This document shows positions 34,105 to 42,703 of a DNA stretch of 64,000 nt, one piece after another. Numbering within the stretch: the stretch's first letter is position 1; every line of letters begins with the position of its first letter. The position numbers and the translations under genes were made by a program. The notes below the pieces were generated by a model. The model was not told the DNA's origin, did no database searches, and saw only the letters and a program-made list of their open reading frames with translations. The stretch comes from Mesobacterium_A sp034670065 (GTDB lineage Bacteria; Pseudomonadota; Alphaproteobacteria; Rhodobacterales; Rhodobacteraceae): assembly GCA_034670065.1 (NCBI GenBank), contig JAXMOG010000002.1, positions 372,001-436,000 of the forward strand, written 5' to 3'.

Positions 34105-35945
34105 GTACGCCCGAACAACCGCTCAATATCTGACAGTTTCAGCGACACATAAGTTGGCCGCCCGTGGTTGCATTGGCCGGAATGTGGAGTTGCCTCCATT
34201 TCGCGGAGGAGCGCATTCATCTCTTCACCACGCATGCGCCGCCCTGACCGGATTGACCCGTGACAGGCCACGCGTGACAGGATCGCCTCGATCTTTTCTT
34301 GAACCAGCTGCGTCGAGCCCATGTCGGCCATCTCGTCCAAAATGTCGTCGATCAGGGCCTTGGCGTTCACTTCCCCCAGAATGGCAGGCGTTTCGCGCAC
34401 GGCAACGGCACCTCCACCAAAGGGTTCCAGCGTCAAACCCATTCGGGACAGGTCCTCGGACACAGACAGCAGACGCGACGCATCACCTTCGGACAGTTCA
34501 ATCACTTCGGGGATCAACAGCGCCTGCGCCGCAACGCCGTTTTCGGCCATTTGGTGCTTTAGCTTTTCATAGACCAACCGTTCATGCGCCGCGTGTTGAT
34601 CCACGATCACAATGCCGTCTTCGGTCTGGGCGATAATGTAGTTTTCGTGCACCTGCGCCCGCGCAGCACCCAGTGGCAAGGCCTCTGCCGGGGCGTCGAC
34701 CTGTTGTTCGTCTTCGATGACCGGTTCAACCCGCGCCGAATAGGCTTGCGCCATATCGGCAAACCCAGGTGCTTGGGCGCGATAAGCAGAGTCCCGTGCG
34801 GATACCGAAGGCCGGTCCATCTGATACACACGCGGTGGTGCGGCATTGCCCAGTGGTTCAGGTTGAAAAGCGCCCAACGTGGCTGCGCTGACGGTTGAGG
34901 AGGCGCGATGCCCCGCGTCGGCCAGGGCATGGCGCAGGGCAGATACGATCAATCCACGAACCAGACCGGGGTCGCGAAAGCGGACTTCTGATTTGGCGGG
35001 GTGCACGTTCACGTCCACCAGATGCGGATCACAATCTACAAACAATGCCACGGCCGGATGGCGATCACGGCTCAGAAAATCGGCATAGGCCCCGCGCAAA
35101 GCCCCGATCAACAGCTTGTCACGCACCGGTCGGCCATTCACGAACAGATATTGTGCTACCGCAGAACCGCGCGAATAGGTTGGCAGCGCGGCATAGCCTG
35201 TCAGACGAAACCCTTCGCGTTCGGCATCAATTGCCAGGGCATTCTCGGTAAATTCGCGGCCCATGACGGTGGTCAAACGCCCGCGCAACGCATCGAACAG
35301 ATCCCCTGTTTCCGCATCGGCGCGGAAGGTTACGCGCGCATTCCCATTCGAAACATCCCGCAGAGTGAAGCCAATCGAAGGCTCGGCCATGGACAGGCGC
35401 TTTACCACGTCCGAGATCGCCTGCATTTCAGCCCGGTCTGTGCGTAGAAACTTCAGCCGGGCAGGGGTGGCAAAAAACAAATCCCGCAGCGTAACTGTGG
35501 TTCCAGCGGACAAAGCGCAGGGTTTCACCGGCCCCATTTTGCCGCCATTCACGCTGATCTCGGCTGCGTCATGACCCGCAGAACGAGACGCGATGGTCAA
35601 TCGACCAACCGCGCCCAGAGATGGCAATGCCTCGCCACGAAACCCAAAGCTGTGAATGTCCAGTAGGTCAGAGCCATCGATTTTTGATGTGGCATGGCGG
35701 GACAGGGCCAACGGTAGATCCGCCGCCGTCATTCCGCAGCCGTCATCTGTGATCCGGATCAGGGTTTTGCCACCGTCCGCCACATCAATGGTGATGCGGC
35801 TGGCCCCGGCATCTACGGCATTTTCGACCAGCTCCTTTACAGCGGAGGCTGGACGTTCCACCACCTCACCCGCCGCGATACGGTTGATCGCGGTTTCGTC
35901 CAATTGGCGGATTTCCGGGCGCATATTGGGGCTGTGTGTGTTCAT
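34101..35945 (-). CDS. mutL: DNA mismatch repair protein MutL
   Basis: A 614-residue mismatch repair ATPase. GHKL motifs stand at the N-terminus (ENAVDAGAS, DDGCGM, GFRGEALPS), with NVHPAKSEVRF further on. The C-terminal domain has the endonuclease metal-binding motif DQHAAHERLVYE (449-460), ACHGSIRSGRR and CNHGRP. Alphaproteobacteria generally lack MutH, and MutL nicking activity through this motif is the expected alternative. The start at 35945 (MNTHSPNMRPEIRQL) was preferred; 35924 is also possible. It is coupled to rmuC by a 4-base overlap. Confidence 0.96.
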   Translation of the reverse strand: MNTHSPNMRPEIRQLDETAINRIAAGEVVERPASAVKELVENAVDAGASRITIDVADGGKTLIRITDDGCGMTAADLPLALSRHATSKIDGSDLLDIHSFGFRGEALPSLGAVGRLTIASRSAGHDAAEISVNGGKMGPVKPCALSAGTTVTLRDLFFATPARLKFLRTDRAEMQAISDVVKRLSMAEPSIGFTLRDVSNGNARVTFRADAETGDLFDALRGRLTTVMGREFTENALAIDAEREGFRLTGYAALPTYSRGSAVAQYLFVNGRPVRDKLLIGALRGAYADFLSRDRHPAVALFVDCDPHLVDVNVHPAKSEVRFRDPGLVRGLIVSALRHALADAGHRASSTVSAATLGAFQPEPLGNAAPPRVYQMDRPSVSARDSAYRAQAPGFADMAQAYSARVEPVIEDEQQVDAPAEALPLGAARAQVHENYIIAQTEDGIVIVDQHAAHERLVYEKLKHQMAENGVAAQALLIPEVIELSEGDASRLLSVSEDLSRMGLTLEPFGGGAVAVRETPAILGEVNAKALIDDILDEMADMGSTQLVQEKIEAILSRVACHGSIRSGRRMRGEEMNALLREMEATPHSGQCNHGRPTYVSLKLSDIERLFGRT

Positions 35946-36101
35946 CCTACCACACTTAGCATCAGCATCCCGATTCTGGAAGCTGCGGGGCGCCAATACA
36001 GGCAAAGTTTGGCCATTCTATCTGGCCGTAGATCAAGCAAGGCAGAACCATCGTGCCCCTACCTGCAATTACGCGGGTTCAGCGGGCGCAGAGCGGTTGG
36101 G

Positions 36102-37325
36102 CTAGCCTTCTTGGGCTGCGGTGTACCAATTGCGGATCAGCGCGCGCTCTTCCTCTTCCACCCATGTCAAATTACCCGGAGGCATTGCGTGGGTGGCGCC
36201 AGCTTGCAGGTAGATGGCAAGGGCGTTTTGCGCGATCTGTGCTTCGGTTTCCAGCATCACACCTTTGGGGGGCCACAAGACACCATCCCACACAGGCTCT
36301 GCCGCATGGCACATCGAGCAACGCCCCAAAATGATGTCATGCACATCCTCAAATCCTTCAGCCTGCGCATACCGGGCCAGGCTGGCGTTGGCTTCTTCCG
36401 ATGCGTCCTGCTGGAACATTGGCGCAGTGGACAGCCACATGATCAACACGAACAGAACAGCTGTTGCAGCCCAGGCCCAATAGGGGCGACCTTTGCGAGC
36501 ATGCATCGAATTGAAAAAATGCCGGATGGTGACGCCCATCAAAAAGACCAGTGCTGCGATGATCCAGTTGTATTCCGTGGCAAATGCCAGCGGATAGTGG
36601 TTGGACAGCATCAGGAAAATGACAGGCAAAGTCAGGTAGTTGTTATGGGTTGAGCGCTGTTTGGCGATCTTGCCGTACTTTGGGTCCGGTGTCTGCCCGG
36701 CAATCAGATCAGCCACCACAACCTTTTGGTTGGGAATGATGACCATTGCCACGTTGCCGGTCATGATAGTGGCGGTAAAGGCACCCAGATGGAGCATTGC
36801 CGCCCGCCCGGTGAACACTTGGGTGTAGAACCACGCCAAGATCACCAGGATAACAAACAGTGCCAACATCAACGTGGTGCTGTTGTTTCCCAGTTTGGAT
36901 TTGCACAGAAAATCATAAGCCAACCAGCCCAGCACCAACGATGCAAAAGAAATACCAATGGCCTGCCATGCGGCCAGATCAGCGACGTTTGTGTCGATCA
37001 GGTAGAATTCGGCCCCAAAATAATAGACCAGAACCATAAGGGCGAAGCCTGAAATCCAAGTCCAGTAGCTTTCCCATTTGAACCACACCAGATCATCGGG
37101 CATCTGCGAGGGTGCCACCAAGTATTTCTGGATGTGGTAGAACCCGCCGCCGTGAACCTGCCATTCCTCGCCATCCGCGCCTGTTGCCAGGTTGCGATCA
37201 CGATGCAGGCCCAGATCCAGCGCAATGAAATAAAACGATGAACCGATCCAGGCGATGGCCGTAATCACGTGCAGCCAACGCACCGCAAATTCGACCCAAG
37301 CCATCATCAACGCCGCGTCGTACAT
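36102..37325 (-). CDS. puuD: Membrane urate hydroxylase with cytochrome c domain (PuuD type)
   Basis: A 407-residue protein of the PuuD family: about eight to nine membrane helices (DUF989 part, residues 1-310) fused to a C-terminal cytochrome c domain. The heme-binding motif is C336-x2-C339-H340 in GRCSMCHAAEP, and the likely axial Met is in AMPPGNLTW. The family oxidises urate to 5-hydroxyisourate, passing electrons to the respiratory chain. No other purine-catabolism gene (uraH, allantoinase) is beside it in this window. Confidence 0.88.
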   Translation of the reverse strand: MYDAALMMAWVEFAVRWLHVITAIAWIGSSFYFIALDLGLHRDRNLATGADGEEWQVHGGGFYHIQKYLVAPSQMPDDLVWFKWESYWTWISGFALMVLVYYFGAEFYLIDTNVADLAAWQAIGISFASLVLGWLAYDFLCKSKLGNNSTTLMLALFVILVILAWFYTQVFTGRAAMLHLGAFTATIMTGNVAMVIIPNQKVVVADLIAGQTPDPKYGKIAKQRSTHNNYLTLPVIFLMLSNHYPLAFATEYNWIIAALVFLMGVTIRHFFNSMHARKGRPYWAWAATAVLFVLIMWLSTAPMFQQDASEEANASLARYAQAEGFEDVHDIILGRCSMCHAAEPVWDGVLWPPKGVMLETEAQIAQNALAIYLQAGATHAMPPGNLTWVEEEERALIRNWYTAAQEG

Positions 37326-37449
37326 CGTCTTGCCCTTTCGATCATTATTATCGCTACGCTATACCGGCCACGGGATAAGAGGGAACCATGAAATCCCGAG
37401 AAACGGTTGATCATCGGGCAACTGCCCAAGGTCTGTGCATTGCGCCCAT

Positions 37450-38052
37450 TCAACGCAAATCACGCATCCCAGCATTCAGACCCGCGTTTGACGGGGCCAA
37501 CGCCCGCAGAAGGGTCACAACCGTATCGCCGTAGCTGCGTGTCTCCAGCAGGACAAAGCCCGCAGGTGGTAGTTGCGCGGCGCTTTCTTCCCACACGATC
37601 AGGGCATCGGGGGCAATCCAGCCCTGTTTCAACGCGGCCGCCAAAGCCGGTTCACCCATTCCCTTGCCATAGGGCGGATCCAGAAACACCAGATCGCATG
37701 GCTGTTCGGCCGGCGGCAAACGCCTTGCGTCGCGCGGCAAAACGCGGGTTTCGCTTTCAATGCCCAAAGTTTGGATGTTTTCGCGCAGTAGGGACTGTGC
37801 CTTGCGGCCATCATCGGCAAAGGTCACATGGCTTGCGCCACGCGACAGGGCTTCCAGCCCCAGTGCGCCAGTGCCCGCAAACAAATCCAAAACCCGGACA
37901 TCCTCAAGAACATCGCCGAACCGGCCACCATCCAGCATGCCAAACAAGGCCTCGCGCACGCGGTCCGTGGTTGGGCGCAAATGCGCAGCGGCATCACCTT
38001 TGCCAACAGCGGCAAGACGACGTCCTCGGAATCGTCCGGCGACAATTCTCAC
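37450..38052 (-). CDS. rsmD: 16S rRNA (guanine-966-N2) methyltransferase
   Basis: A 200-residue Rossmann-fold enzyme that methylates G966 of 16S rRNA during 30S assembly. The SAM motif is LDLFAGTGALGLEALSRGA (55-73) and the catalytic motif is FLDPPYGKG, with DPPY at 125-128. The N-terminus MRIVAGRFRGRRL and RPTTDRVREALFGML are typical of RsmD. Its start overlaps the stop of the ferredoxin reductase gene by 4 bases. Confidence 0.94.
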   Translation of the reverse strand: MRIVAGRFRGRRLAAVGKGDAAAHLRPTTDRVREALFGMLDGGRFGDVLEDVRVLDLFAGTGALGLEALSRGASHVTFADDGRKAQSLLRENIQTLGIESETRVLPRDARRLPPAEQPCDLVFLDPPYGKGMGEPALAAALKQGWIAPDALIVWEESAAQLPPAGFVLLETRSYGDTVVTLLRALAPSNAGLNAGMRDLR

Positions 38053-39257
38053 TTTTTCAACAGATCTTTCAGGGCGACATCCGTGTTGGCAATGTCTTCC
38101 GGCGATGGGGATTTGCCCGCCTCGATCAACCGCTTGCCAACCATGTAGGCGCGCGGATCGTTCATGGCATCCAGCGCGATCAGCTGATCACCATTGTAGT
38201 ACCAGAATGATACGGTTTTATCGTCGCCTTGCCGCGTGACCACCTTGTCAAACCCGGTCGACAGGCCCGCGATCTGTAGCTTGACGTCGTATTGATCAGA
38301 CCAGAACCAAGGCTTGGGCGCATAGCTGGCATCTGCCCCCATGATATTGTCTGCAACCAGTTCACCCATGTCGATGGCGTTGCCAACGCTCTCCAACCGC
38401 ATCTGTTGGCCTTGATACGGGAAGGACGCGCAATCGCCAGCGGCCCAGATCGATGGGTCACTGGTGCGACACTGGTCATCAACGGCGATACCATTGTCGA
38501 TTGTCAGCCCTGCGGCTTCGGCCAGCTCACTGGCCGGGGTAATCCCAACACCCACAATCGCGAAATCCAGATCAATCTTAGACCCATCGCTAAGTTCGGC
38601 GCCGGTTACGGCTGTGTCACCAATCAGCCGGGTCAGGCCGACACCTTCGCGGATGTCGACACCGTGTTCGGTATGCACATTGCGGAAATAGTCCGAGGTG
38701 TGTTCCGACGCGACACGCTGCAAAATGCGTGGGGCCATTTCGACCAGCGTTGCCTTCAAGCCCAGTTTTGCGGAAACTGCGGCAGCTTCCAAGCCAATGT
38801 AGCCGCCACCAATGATCAGAACGCGTTTGCCTTCGGTGAACTGCGGGGCCATTTCATCGACATCGGCCAAGGTGCGCACCACAAAGACGTTCTGCAATGT
38901 GCCGCCAATGGCAGGTGGCAAGCGCCGAGGCACGGAGCCAGTCGCCAGAACCAGATGGTCATACGGCACGGATTTTCCGCCTGCGATGACCTTTTTATCG
39001 GCGCAATCAATCGCGGTTACGGTTTCATTCAGGTGCAGATCAATGTCGTTTTCGCCATAGTATGCTTCGGGCCGCAGATACAAACGTTCCTGCGCCATGT
39101 CGCCCAGCAAATAGGCCTTGGACAGCGGTGGGCGCTGGTACGGGGGAACGGGTTCTTCGCCAATCAGCGTAATTTTTCCGGTGAAACCTTTTGCACGAAG
39201 GCGCGCAACGCAGCTTGCGCCGGCTTGACCGGCCCCTATCACGATGACTTGTTCCAT
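38049..39257 (-). CDS. FAD-dependent ferredoxin reductase (putidaredoxin/rhodocoxin reductase-like)
   Basis: 402 residues with two dinucleotide-binding folds: VIGAGQAGASCVARLRAKG (FAD, 5-23) and VLIIGGGYIGLEAA (NADH, near 145-158). SIWAAGDCASFP (near 272) is the second FAD contact and a C-terminal reductase domain follows. Relatives pass electrons from NADH to a 2Fe-2S ferredoxin for a cytochrome P450 or dioxygenase. No ferredoxin or oxygenase partner is next to it here. It overlaps rsmD by 4 bases and is divergent from the peroxiredoxin. Confidence 0.88.
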   Translation of the reverse strand: MEQVIVIGAGQAGASCVARLRAKGFTGKITLIGEEPVPPYQRPPLSKAYLLGDMAQERLYLRPEAYYGENDIDLHLNETVTAIDCADKKVIAGGKSVPYDHLVLATGSVPRRLPPAIGGTLQNVFVVRTLADVDEMAPQFTEGKRVLIIGGGYIGLEAAAVSAKLGLKATLVEMAPRILQRVASEHTSDYFRNVHTEHGVDIREGVGLTRLIGDTAVTGAELSDGSKIDLDFAIVGVGITPASELAEAAGLTIDNGIAVDDQCRTSDPSIWAAGDCASFPYQGQQMRLESVGNAIDMGELVADNIMGADASYAPKPWFWSDQYDVKLQIAGLSTGFDKVVTRQGDDKTVSFWYYNGDQLIALDAMNDPRAYMVGKRLIEAGKSPSPEDIANTDVALKDLLKK

Positions 39258-39342
39258 TGTTCCCCAATCCCGCTCTTGGCAATCTTTGCGACCAACCTAT
39301 ATGGCGCTGCACGGGAAACGCAATTCAGGGACAAGAAAATAA

Positions 39343-39831
39343 ATGACGATTTCTAAGGGAGACCAGCTCCCGAACGCAACGCTGGTGGTAATTGGTGAAA
39401 ATGGTCCTGAGCAGGTTGAACTGTCTGCCAAGCTAAAAGGCAGAAAAGTCGTGCTGTTTGCTGTGCCAGGCGCATACACGCCAACATGTAGCTCAGCGCA
39501 TGTACCAAGTTTTATCCGGACAAAAGATCAGTTCACAGCAAAGGGTGTGGACGAAATCATCTGCATCTCGGTCAATGACCCATTTGTTATGAAATCATGG
39601 GGAATCGACACTGGCGCAATTGATGCCGGCATCACCATGTTGGGTGACGCCGAAAGTGATTTCACAACGGCCATCGGTATGAATTTTACCGCGCCCCCTG
39701 CAGGTTTGATTGCCCGTTCAAAGCGTTATGCCATGATTGTGGATGATGGCGTTGTGACCGCATTGAATATCGAGGAAAGCCCCGGCACCTGCGAAATTTC
39801 GGCAGGCGAAACACTGCTGGAAGCAGTCTGA
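39343..39831 (+). CDS. Prx5-type peroxiredoxin
   Basis: A 162-residue thiol peroxidase of the Prx5/AhpE-like class that reduces hydrogen peroxide and alkyl hydroperoxides. The peroxidatic Cys is C49 in VPGAYTPTCSSAHVP. A second cysteine, C150 in SPGTCEIS near the C-terminus, could be the resolving residue of an atypical 2-Cys cycle. It stands alone, divergent from the ferredoxin reductase gene, and ends at a strong hairpin shared with the pterin dehydratase gene. Confidence 0.92.
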   Translation: MTISKGDQLPNATLVVIGENGPEQVELSAKLKGRKVVLFAVPGAYTPTCSSAHVPSFIRTKDQFTAKGVDEIICISVNDPFVMKSWGIDTGAIDAGITMLGDAESDFTTAIGMNFTAPPAGLIARSKRYAMIVDDGVVTALNIEESPGTCEISAGETLLEAV

Positions 39832-39838
39832 TGAAATG

Positions 39839-39862
39839 GGGCTGGCGTTGATACGCCAGCCC
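39839..39862. terminator. Hairpin between convergent peroxiredoxin and pterin dehydratase genes
   Basis: GGGCTGGCGT and ACGCCAGCCC form a perfect 10-bp stem with a 4-base TGAT loop, 7 bases after the peroxiredoxin stop. No T-run follows on either strand. The position between two converging genes suggests a bidirectional transcript end. Confidence 0.6.
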
Positions 39863-39898
39863 ACTGTGCCTTACGCGAAACGCCTTGAATACAGACGC

Positions 39899-40189
39899 CT
39901 AAATCGAATCCAGTTTTCGGGCCAGTTTCACATCCAGCGCTGTCAGCCCGCTCACGTCATGCGTTGTCAGCACCACATCAACCTTGTTGTAGACATTGCG
40001 CCATTCTGGATGGTGATCCCATTTTTCGGCCCATAGTGCCGCGCGGGTCATCCAGGAAAAGGCGTCGACGAAGCTATCAAATTCAAAGGTTTTTGACAGC
40101 GCATCGCGGTCTGTTCTTAGCGTCCAGCCATTTTCGATCAACGGGCCCAAAGACGCTTTGCGCGCCGCATCGCTTAGTCGGTCAGTCAT
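39899..40189 (-). CDS. phhB: 4a-hydroxytetrahydrobiopterin dehydratase
   Basis: A 96-residue pterin-4a-carbinolamine dehydratase (PCD/DCoH family), which recycles the pterin cofactor of aromatic amino acid hydroxylases. The motif EKWDHHPEW and the later NKVDVVLTTHD are diagnostic. No phenylalanine hydroxylase gene is present in the window; such stand-alone PCDs have also been tied to molybdopterin. Its start overlaps the stop of the FemAB-like gene by 4 bases. Confidence 0.9.
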   Translation of the reverse strand: MTDRLSDAARKASLGPLIENGWTLRTDRDALSKTFEFDSFVDAFSWMTRAALWAEKWDHHPEWRNVYNKVDVVLTTHDVSGLTALDVKLARKLDSI

Positions 40190-41385
40190 TGCTGTTCCTC
40201 CTGCTCAGTTTTGCGAAATGGGCCGTAGGCGGTGAGCACTTCGATATCTTGCGAAACGGCGTTCCGCTCCTCCTCCAGATAACGGCGCACGGCGTCTGCA
40301 AACCCCGGATCACCAATCCAGTGCAGGCTATGAGTGGGGGCGGGCAAGTACCCGCGCGCCAGTTTGTGATCGCCCTGCGCCCCGGCTTCGACCCGTTGCA
40401 GTTTGTGCCGGATGGCAAAGTCTATGGCCTGATAATAACACGCTTCGAAGTGCAGGCAGGGATGATCTTCGACACAGCCCCAATATCGGCCATAAAGCGC
40501 CTCTCGGCCGATGAAGTTTAGCGCGCCAGCAACTTCAAGCCCGTCGCGTTGGGCCATGACCAGCGCAATATCATCGCGCATGGTTTCCTGGGCGATATCG
40601 AAGAATTCGCGCGTCAGATAGGGTTGCCCCCATTTCCGCGCGCCAGTGTCCTGATAAAACACCCAGAACGCATCCCAATGCTCGGGCTGAATGTCATCGC
40701 CCGTCAGGGTGACAATCTGGCCGCCAAATGCCTGCGCGCGTTGGCGCTCTTTTCGGATAGCCTTGCGTTTTCGGGACGACAGCGATGCAAGGAAATCGTC
40801 GAAACGATCATAGCCATCATTCATCCAATGATACTGTTGTGTGATGCGATGCATCAGACCCATTTGCGCGCCGGCCAAAGCCTCGGCCTCGGTGCAAAAC
40901 GTGGCGTGGAGCGATGATAGCTGGTTTTCCGACGCCAGCTGAACGGCCCCTTGGACAAGCGCTGACATTCCGGCCAATTCGAATCCGGGTCTTGTCAGAA
41001 ACCGGCGGCCCGATGCGGGGGTAAAGGGTACGGCGATTTGCAGCTTGGGGTAATATCGCCCGCCCGCCCGCTCGTATGCGTGGGCCCAGTTGTGATCAAA
41101 GATATACTCGCCCTGACTGTGGCTTTTGGCGTACATCGGCGCAACGGCGATGATCTGATCATCTTGCCGGGCCACCAAATAGCGCGGGTCCCAGCCTGTG
41201 CCGTGCCCCACTGAACCGGATTGTTCCAGAGCCACCAAAAACCGATAGGTGGTGAACGGATCTATTGGGGCGCCGCCGTCCGCTGTTTCCGGGCACGCGC
41301 AGGTATCCCAATCCGCCGCGGAAACCTCTGACAAAGAGGAATAAGCGGTGATGGTTGTTATCGGTCCCTCGGTCGCGTCTGTCAT
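40186..41385 (-). CDS. FemAB-like/GNAT-fold protein (peptidogalycan family)
   Basis: A 399-residue protein of the DUF482 group, a double-GNAT fold related to FemAB peptidyl transferases. Typical stretches are YIFDHNWAHAYERAGGRYYP (near 94-113), KLQIAVPFTPASGRR and ALYGRYWGCVEDHPCLHFE (near 300), with a YLPAPTHSLHWI ending. The reaction is unproven, though amino-acyl transfer is the usual guess. It is translationally coupled to the pterin dehydratase by an ATGA overlap, an unobvious pairing. Confidence 0.85.
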   Translation of the reverse strand: MTDATEGPITTITAYSSLSEVSAADWDTCACPETADGGAPIDPFTTYRFLVALEQSGSVGHGTGWDPRYLVARQDDQIIAVAPMYAKSHSQGEYIFDHNWAHAYERAGGRYYPKLQIAVPFTPASGRRFLTRPGFELAGMSALVQGAVQLASENQLSSLHATFCTEAEALAGAQMGLMHRITQQYHWMNDGYDRFDDFLASLSSRKRKAIRKERQRAQAFGGQIVTLTGDDIQPEHWDAFWVFYQDTGARKWGQPYLTREFFDIAQETMRDDIALVMAQRDGLEVAGALNFIGREALYGRYWGCVEDHPCLHFEACYYQAIDFAIRHKLQRVEAGAQGDHKLARGYLPAPTHSLHWIGDPGFADAVRRYLEEERNAVSQDIEVLTAYGPFRKTEQEEQQ

Positions 41386-41428
41386 CTCGGCTCCTTGTTA
41401 CCTCTATCTGGCACCGGGTCCGCAGGGT

Positions 41429-42181
41429 TCAAGCGGCATAACCTTCAAAGGTGATGTTCTGGGCGATCTGGCGCGCCTTCGCTTCTTCTTCGGGCGATCT
41501 GACCGTCCAGCACAAGACAGTTGCGCCCTGTTTCTTCAGATCAGACACACGCCCACGTTCAAGATCGCGCCAGTTATGGCTGATAAAGCTTGCGCCGGTG
41601 CGATCATAATCAGGAATGCGGCGCAGTTCTTCTTGGCGGGCGGCGGACAGTGTTGGCCAGCTCGCCTGTTCAAACCCATCCGTTGTCAGGCCACGGGGAA
41701 TATCGGGCAGCAATTCGTGCAGGTATGCCACGCTGTACGGGTTAAAGGACATCAACGCGACAGGCCCGCCATAGTCGTGCACATCCTGCGCTACGGCCTT
41801 TTCCAGCGCCCCTATATTTGGCCCCATACCGCCGTCTTGATCCTTCAGTTCGATCAATATCGGAACCTGCCGATCCACGGCATTCAAGACCTGCGCCAGG
41901 GTTGGCACGGCCTCCTCCGACCCAAGTAGGGTCAATTGTGCCAAGTCAGCCGCGCTTTGCTGTCGGATCGGGCCGTTCTGTCCGGCCAGGCGTTTCAGGT
42001 CATAGTCATGAAACACCATGGCCACGCCATCGCGGGACAGTTGCAGGTCAATCTCGATCCCATACCCTGCATCCCGCGCGGCCCGAACAGCGGATAAACT
42101 GTTTTCGGGCCGCCCAACGCGCAGGTCATGCAGGGCGCGATGCGCGATAGGACGTTTCAAAAAATCGGCGGGCAGGGTCAT
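41429..42181 (-). CDS. Glycerophosphodiester phosphodiesterase
   Basis: A 250-residue GDPD-family enzyme that hydrolyses glycerophosphodiesters to glycerol-3-phosphate and an alcohol. The HR(X)nEN motif is present (H14-R15 and E26-N27), as are E43, D45 and H58 in EIDLQLSRDGVAMVFHD. There is no signal peptide, so it is probably cytoplasmic. Its start overlaps the RidA-like stop by 4 bases. Confidence 0.93.
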   Translation of the reverse strand: MTLPADFLKRPIAHRALHDLRVGRPENSLSAVRAARDAGYGIEIDLQLSRDGVAMVFHDYDLKRLAGQNGPIRQQSAADLAQLTLLGSEEAVPTLAQVLNAVDRQVPILIELKDQDGGMGPNIGALEKAVAQDVHDYGGPVALMSFNPYSVAYLHELLPDIPRGLTTDGFEQASWPTLSAARQEELRRIPDYDRTGASFISHNWRDLERGRVSDLKKQGATVLCWTVRSPEEEAKARQIAQNITFEGYAA

Positions 42182-42642
42182 TCGACCTCAAAAATACCTT
42201 CGATTTCAACGGCTACGCCCAGAGGCAACGATGCGGCGGAAACCGCCGATCGGGCGTGCCGGCCCGTGTCGCCCAGAACGTCGACCATAAAGTCAGACGC
42301 GCCGTTGATAACCTTTGGCTGATCCGTGAAATCTGCGGTGGAATTGACAAATCCGACCAGTTTTACCACCCGTTTCAGGCGTGTCAGATCACCGTCGCAT
42401 GCTGTACGAACCTGTGCCAGCAAGGCCATAGCGCAACGGCGGGCCGCATCGGCCCCTTGCTCAACAGATAGCGTGTCGCCAAGCTTGCCCAATATCAGCC
42501 CGTTCTCATCCATCGAGATTTGGCCGGACACATACAATGTGTTGCCGGTCCGCACGAAGGGCACGTAATTGGCTGCGGGGGCAGGGGCGTCTGGCAGGGA
42601 CACGCCCAATTCATTCAGGCGTGTCTCAATCATATTTGTCAT
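42178..42642 (-). CDS. RidA-family (YjgF/YER057c) protein
   Basis: A 154-residue RidA-superfamily protein. The archetype deaminates reactive enamine/imine intermediates from PLP enzymes. Visible signatures are VRTGNTLYVSGQI, VVKLVGFVNSTADFTDQP and GRHARSAVSAASLPLGVAVE; the last carries the arginine (GRHARSA) that binds the carboxylate. It is one of the longer members (YjgF itself is about 128). It is translated with GDPD. Confidence 0.91.
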   Translation of the reverse strand: MTNMIETRLNELGVSLPDAPAPAANYVPFVRTGNTLYVSGQISMDENGLILGKLGDTLSVEQGADAARRCAMALLAQVRTACDGDLTRLKRVVKLVGFVNSTADFTDQPKVINGASDFMVDVLGDTGRHARSAVSAASLPLGVAVEIEGIFEVE

Positions 42643-42703
42643 GTCGCATCTCCGATGTTTGACGGCACGTTAGGCGGTCTGACGGGAAATGCAATCCTGT
42701 CCG

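Noticed and set aside
37407..38210. A 267-codon plus-strand frame opposite rsmD
   Set aside because: Its sequence is Pro/Arg/His-rich with no domain, and rsmD on the other strand is certain.
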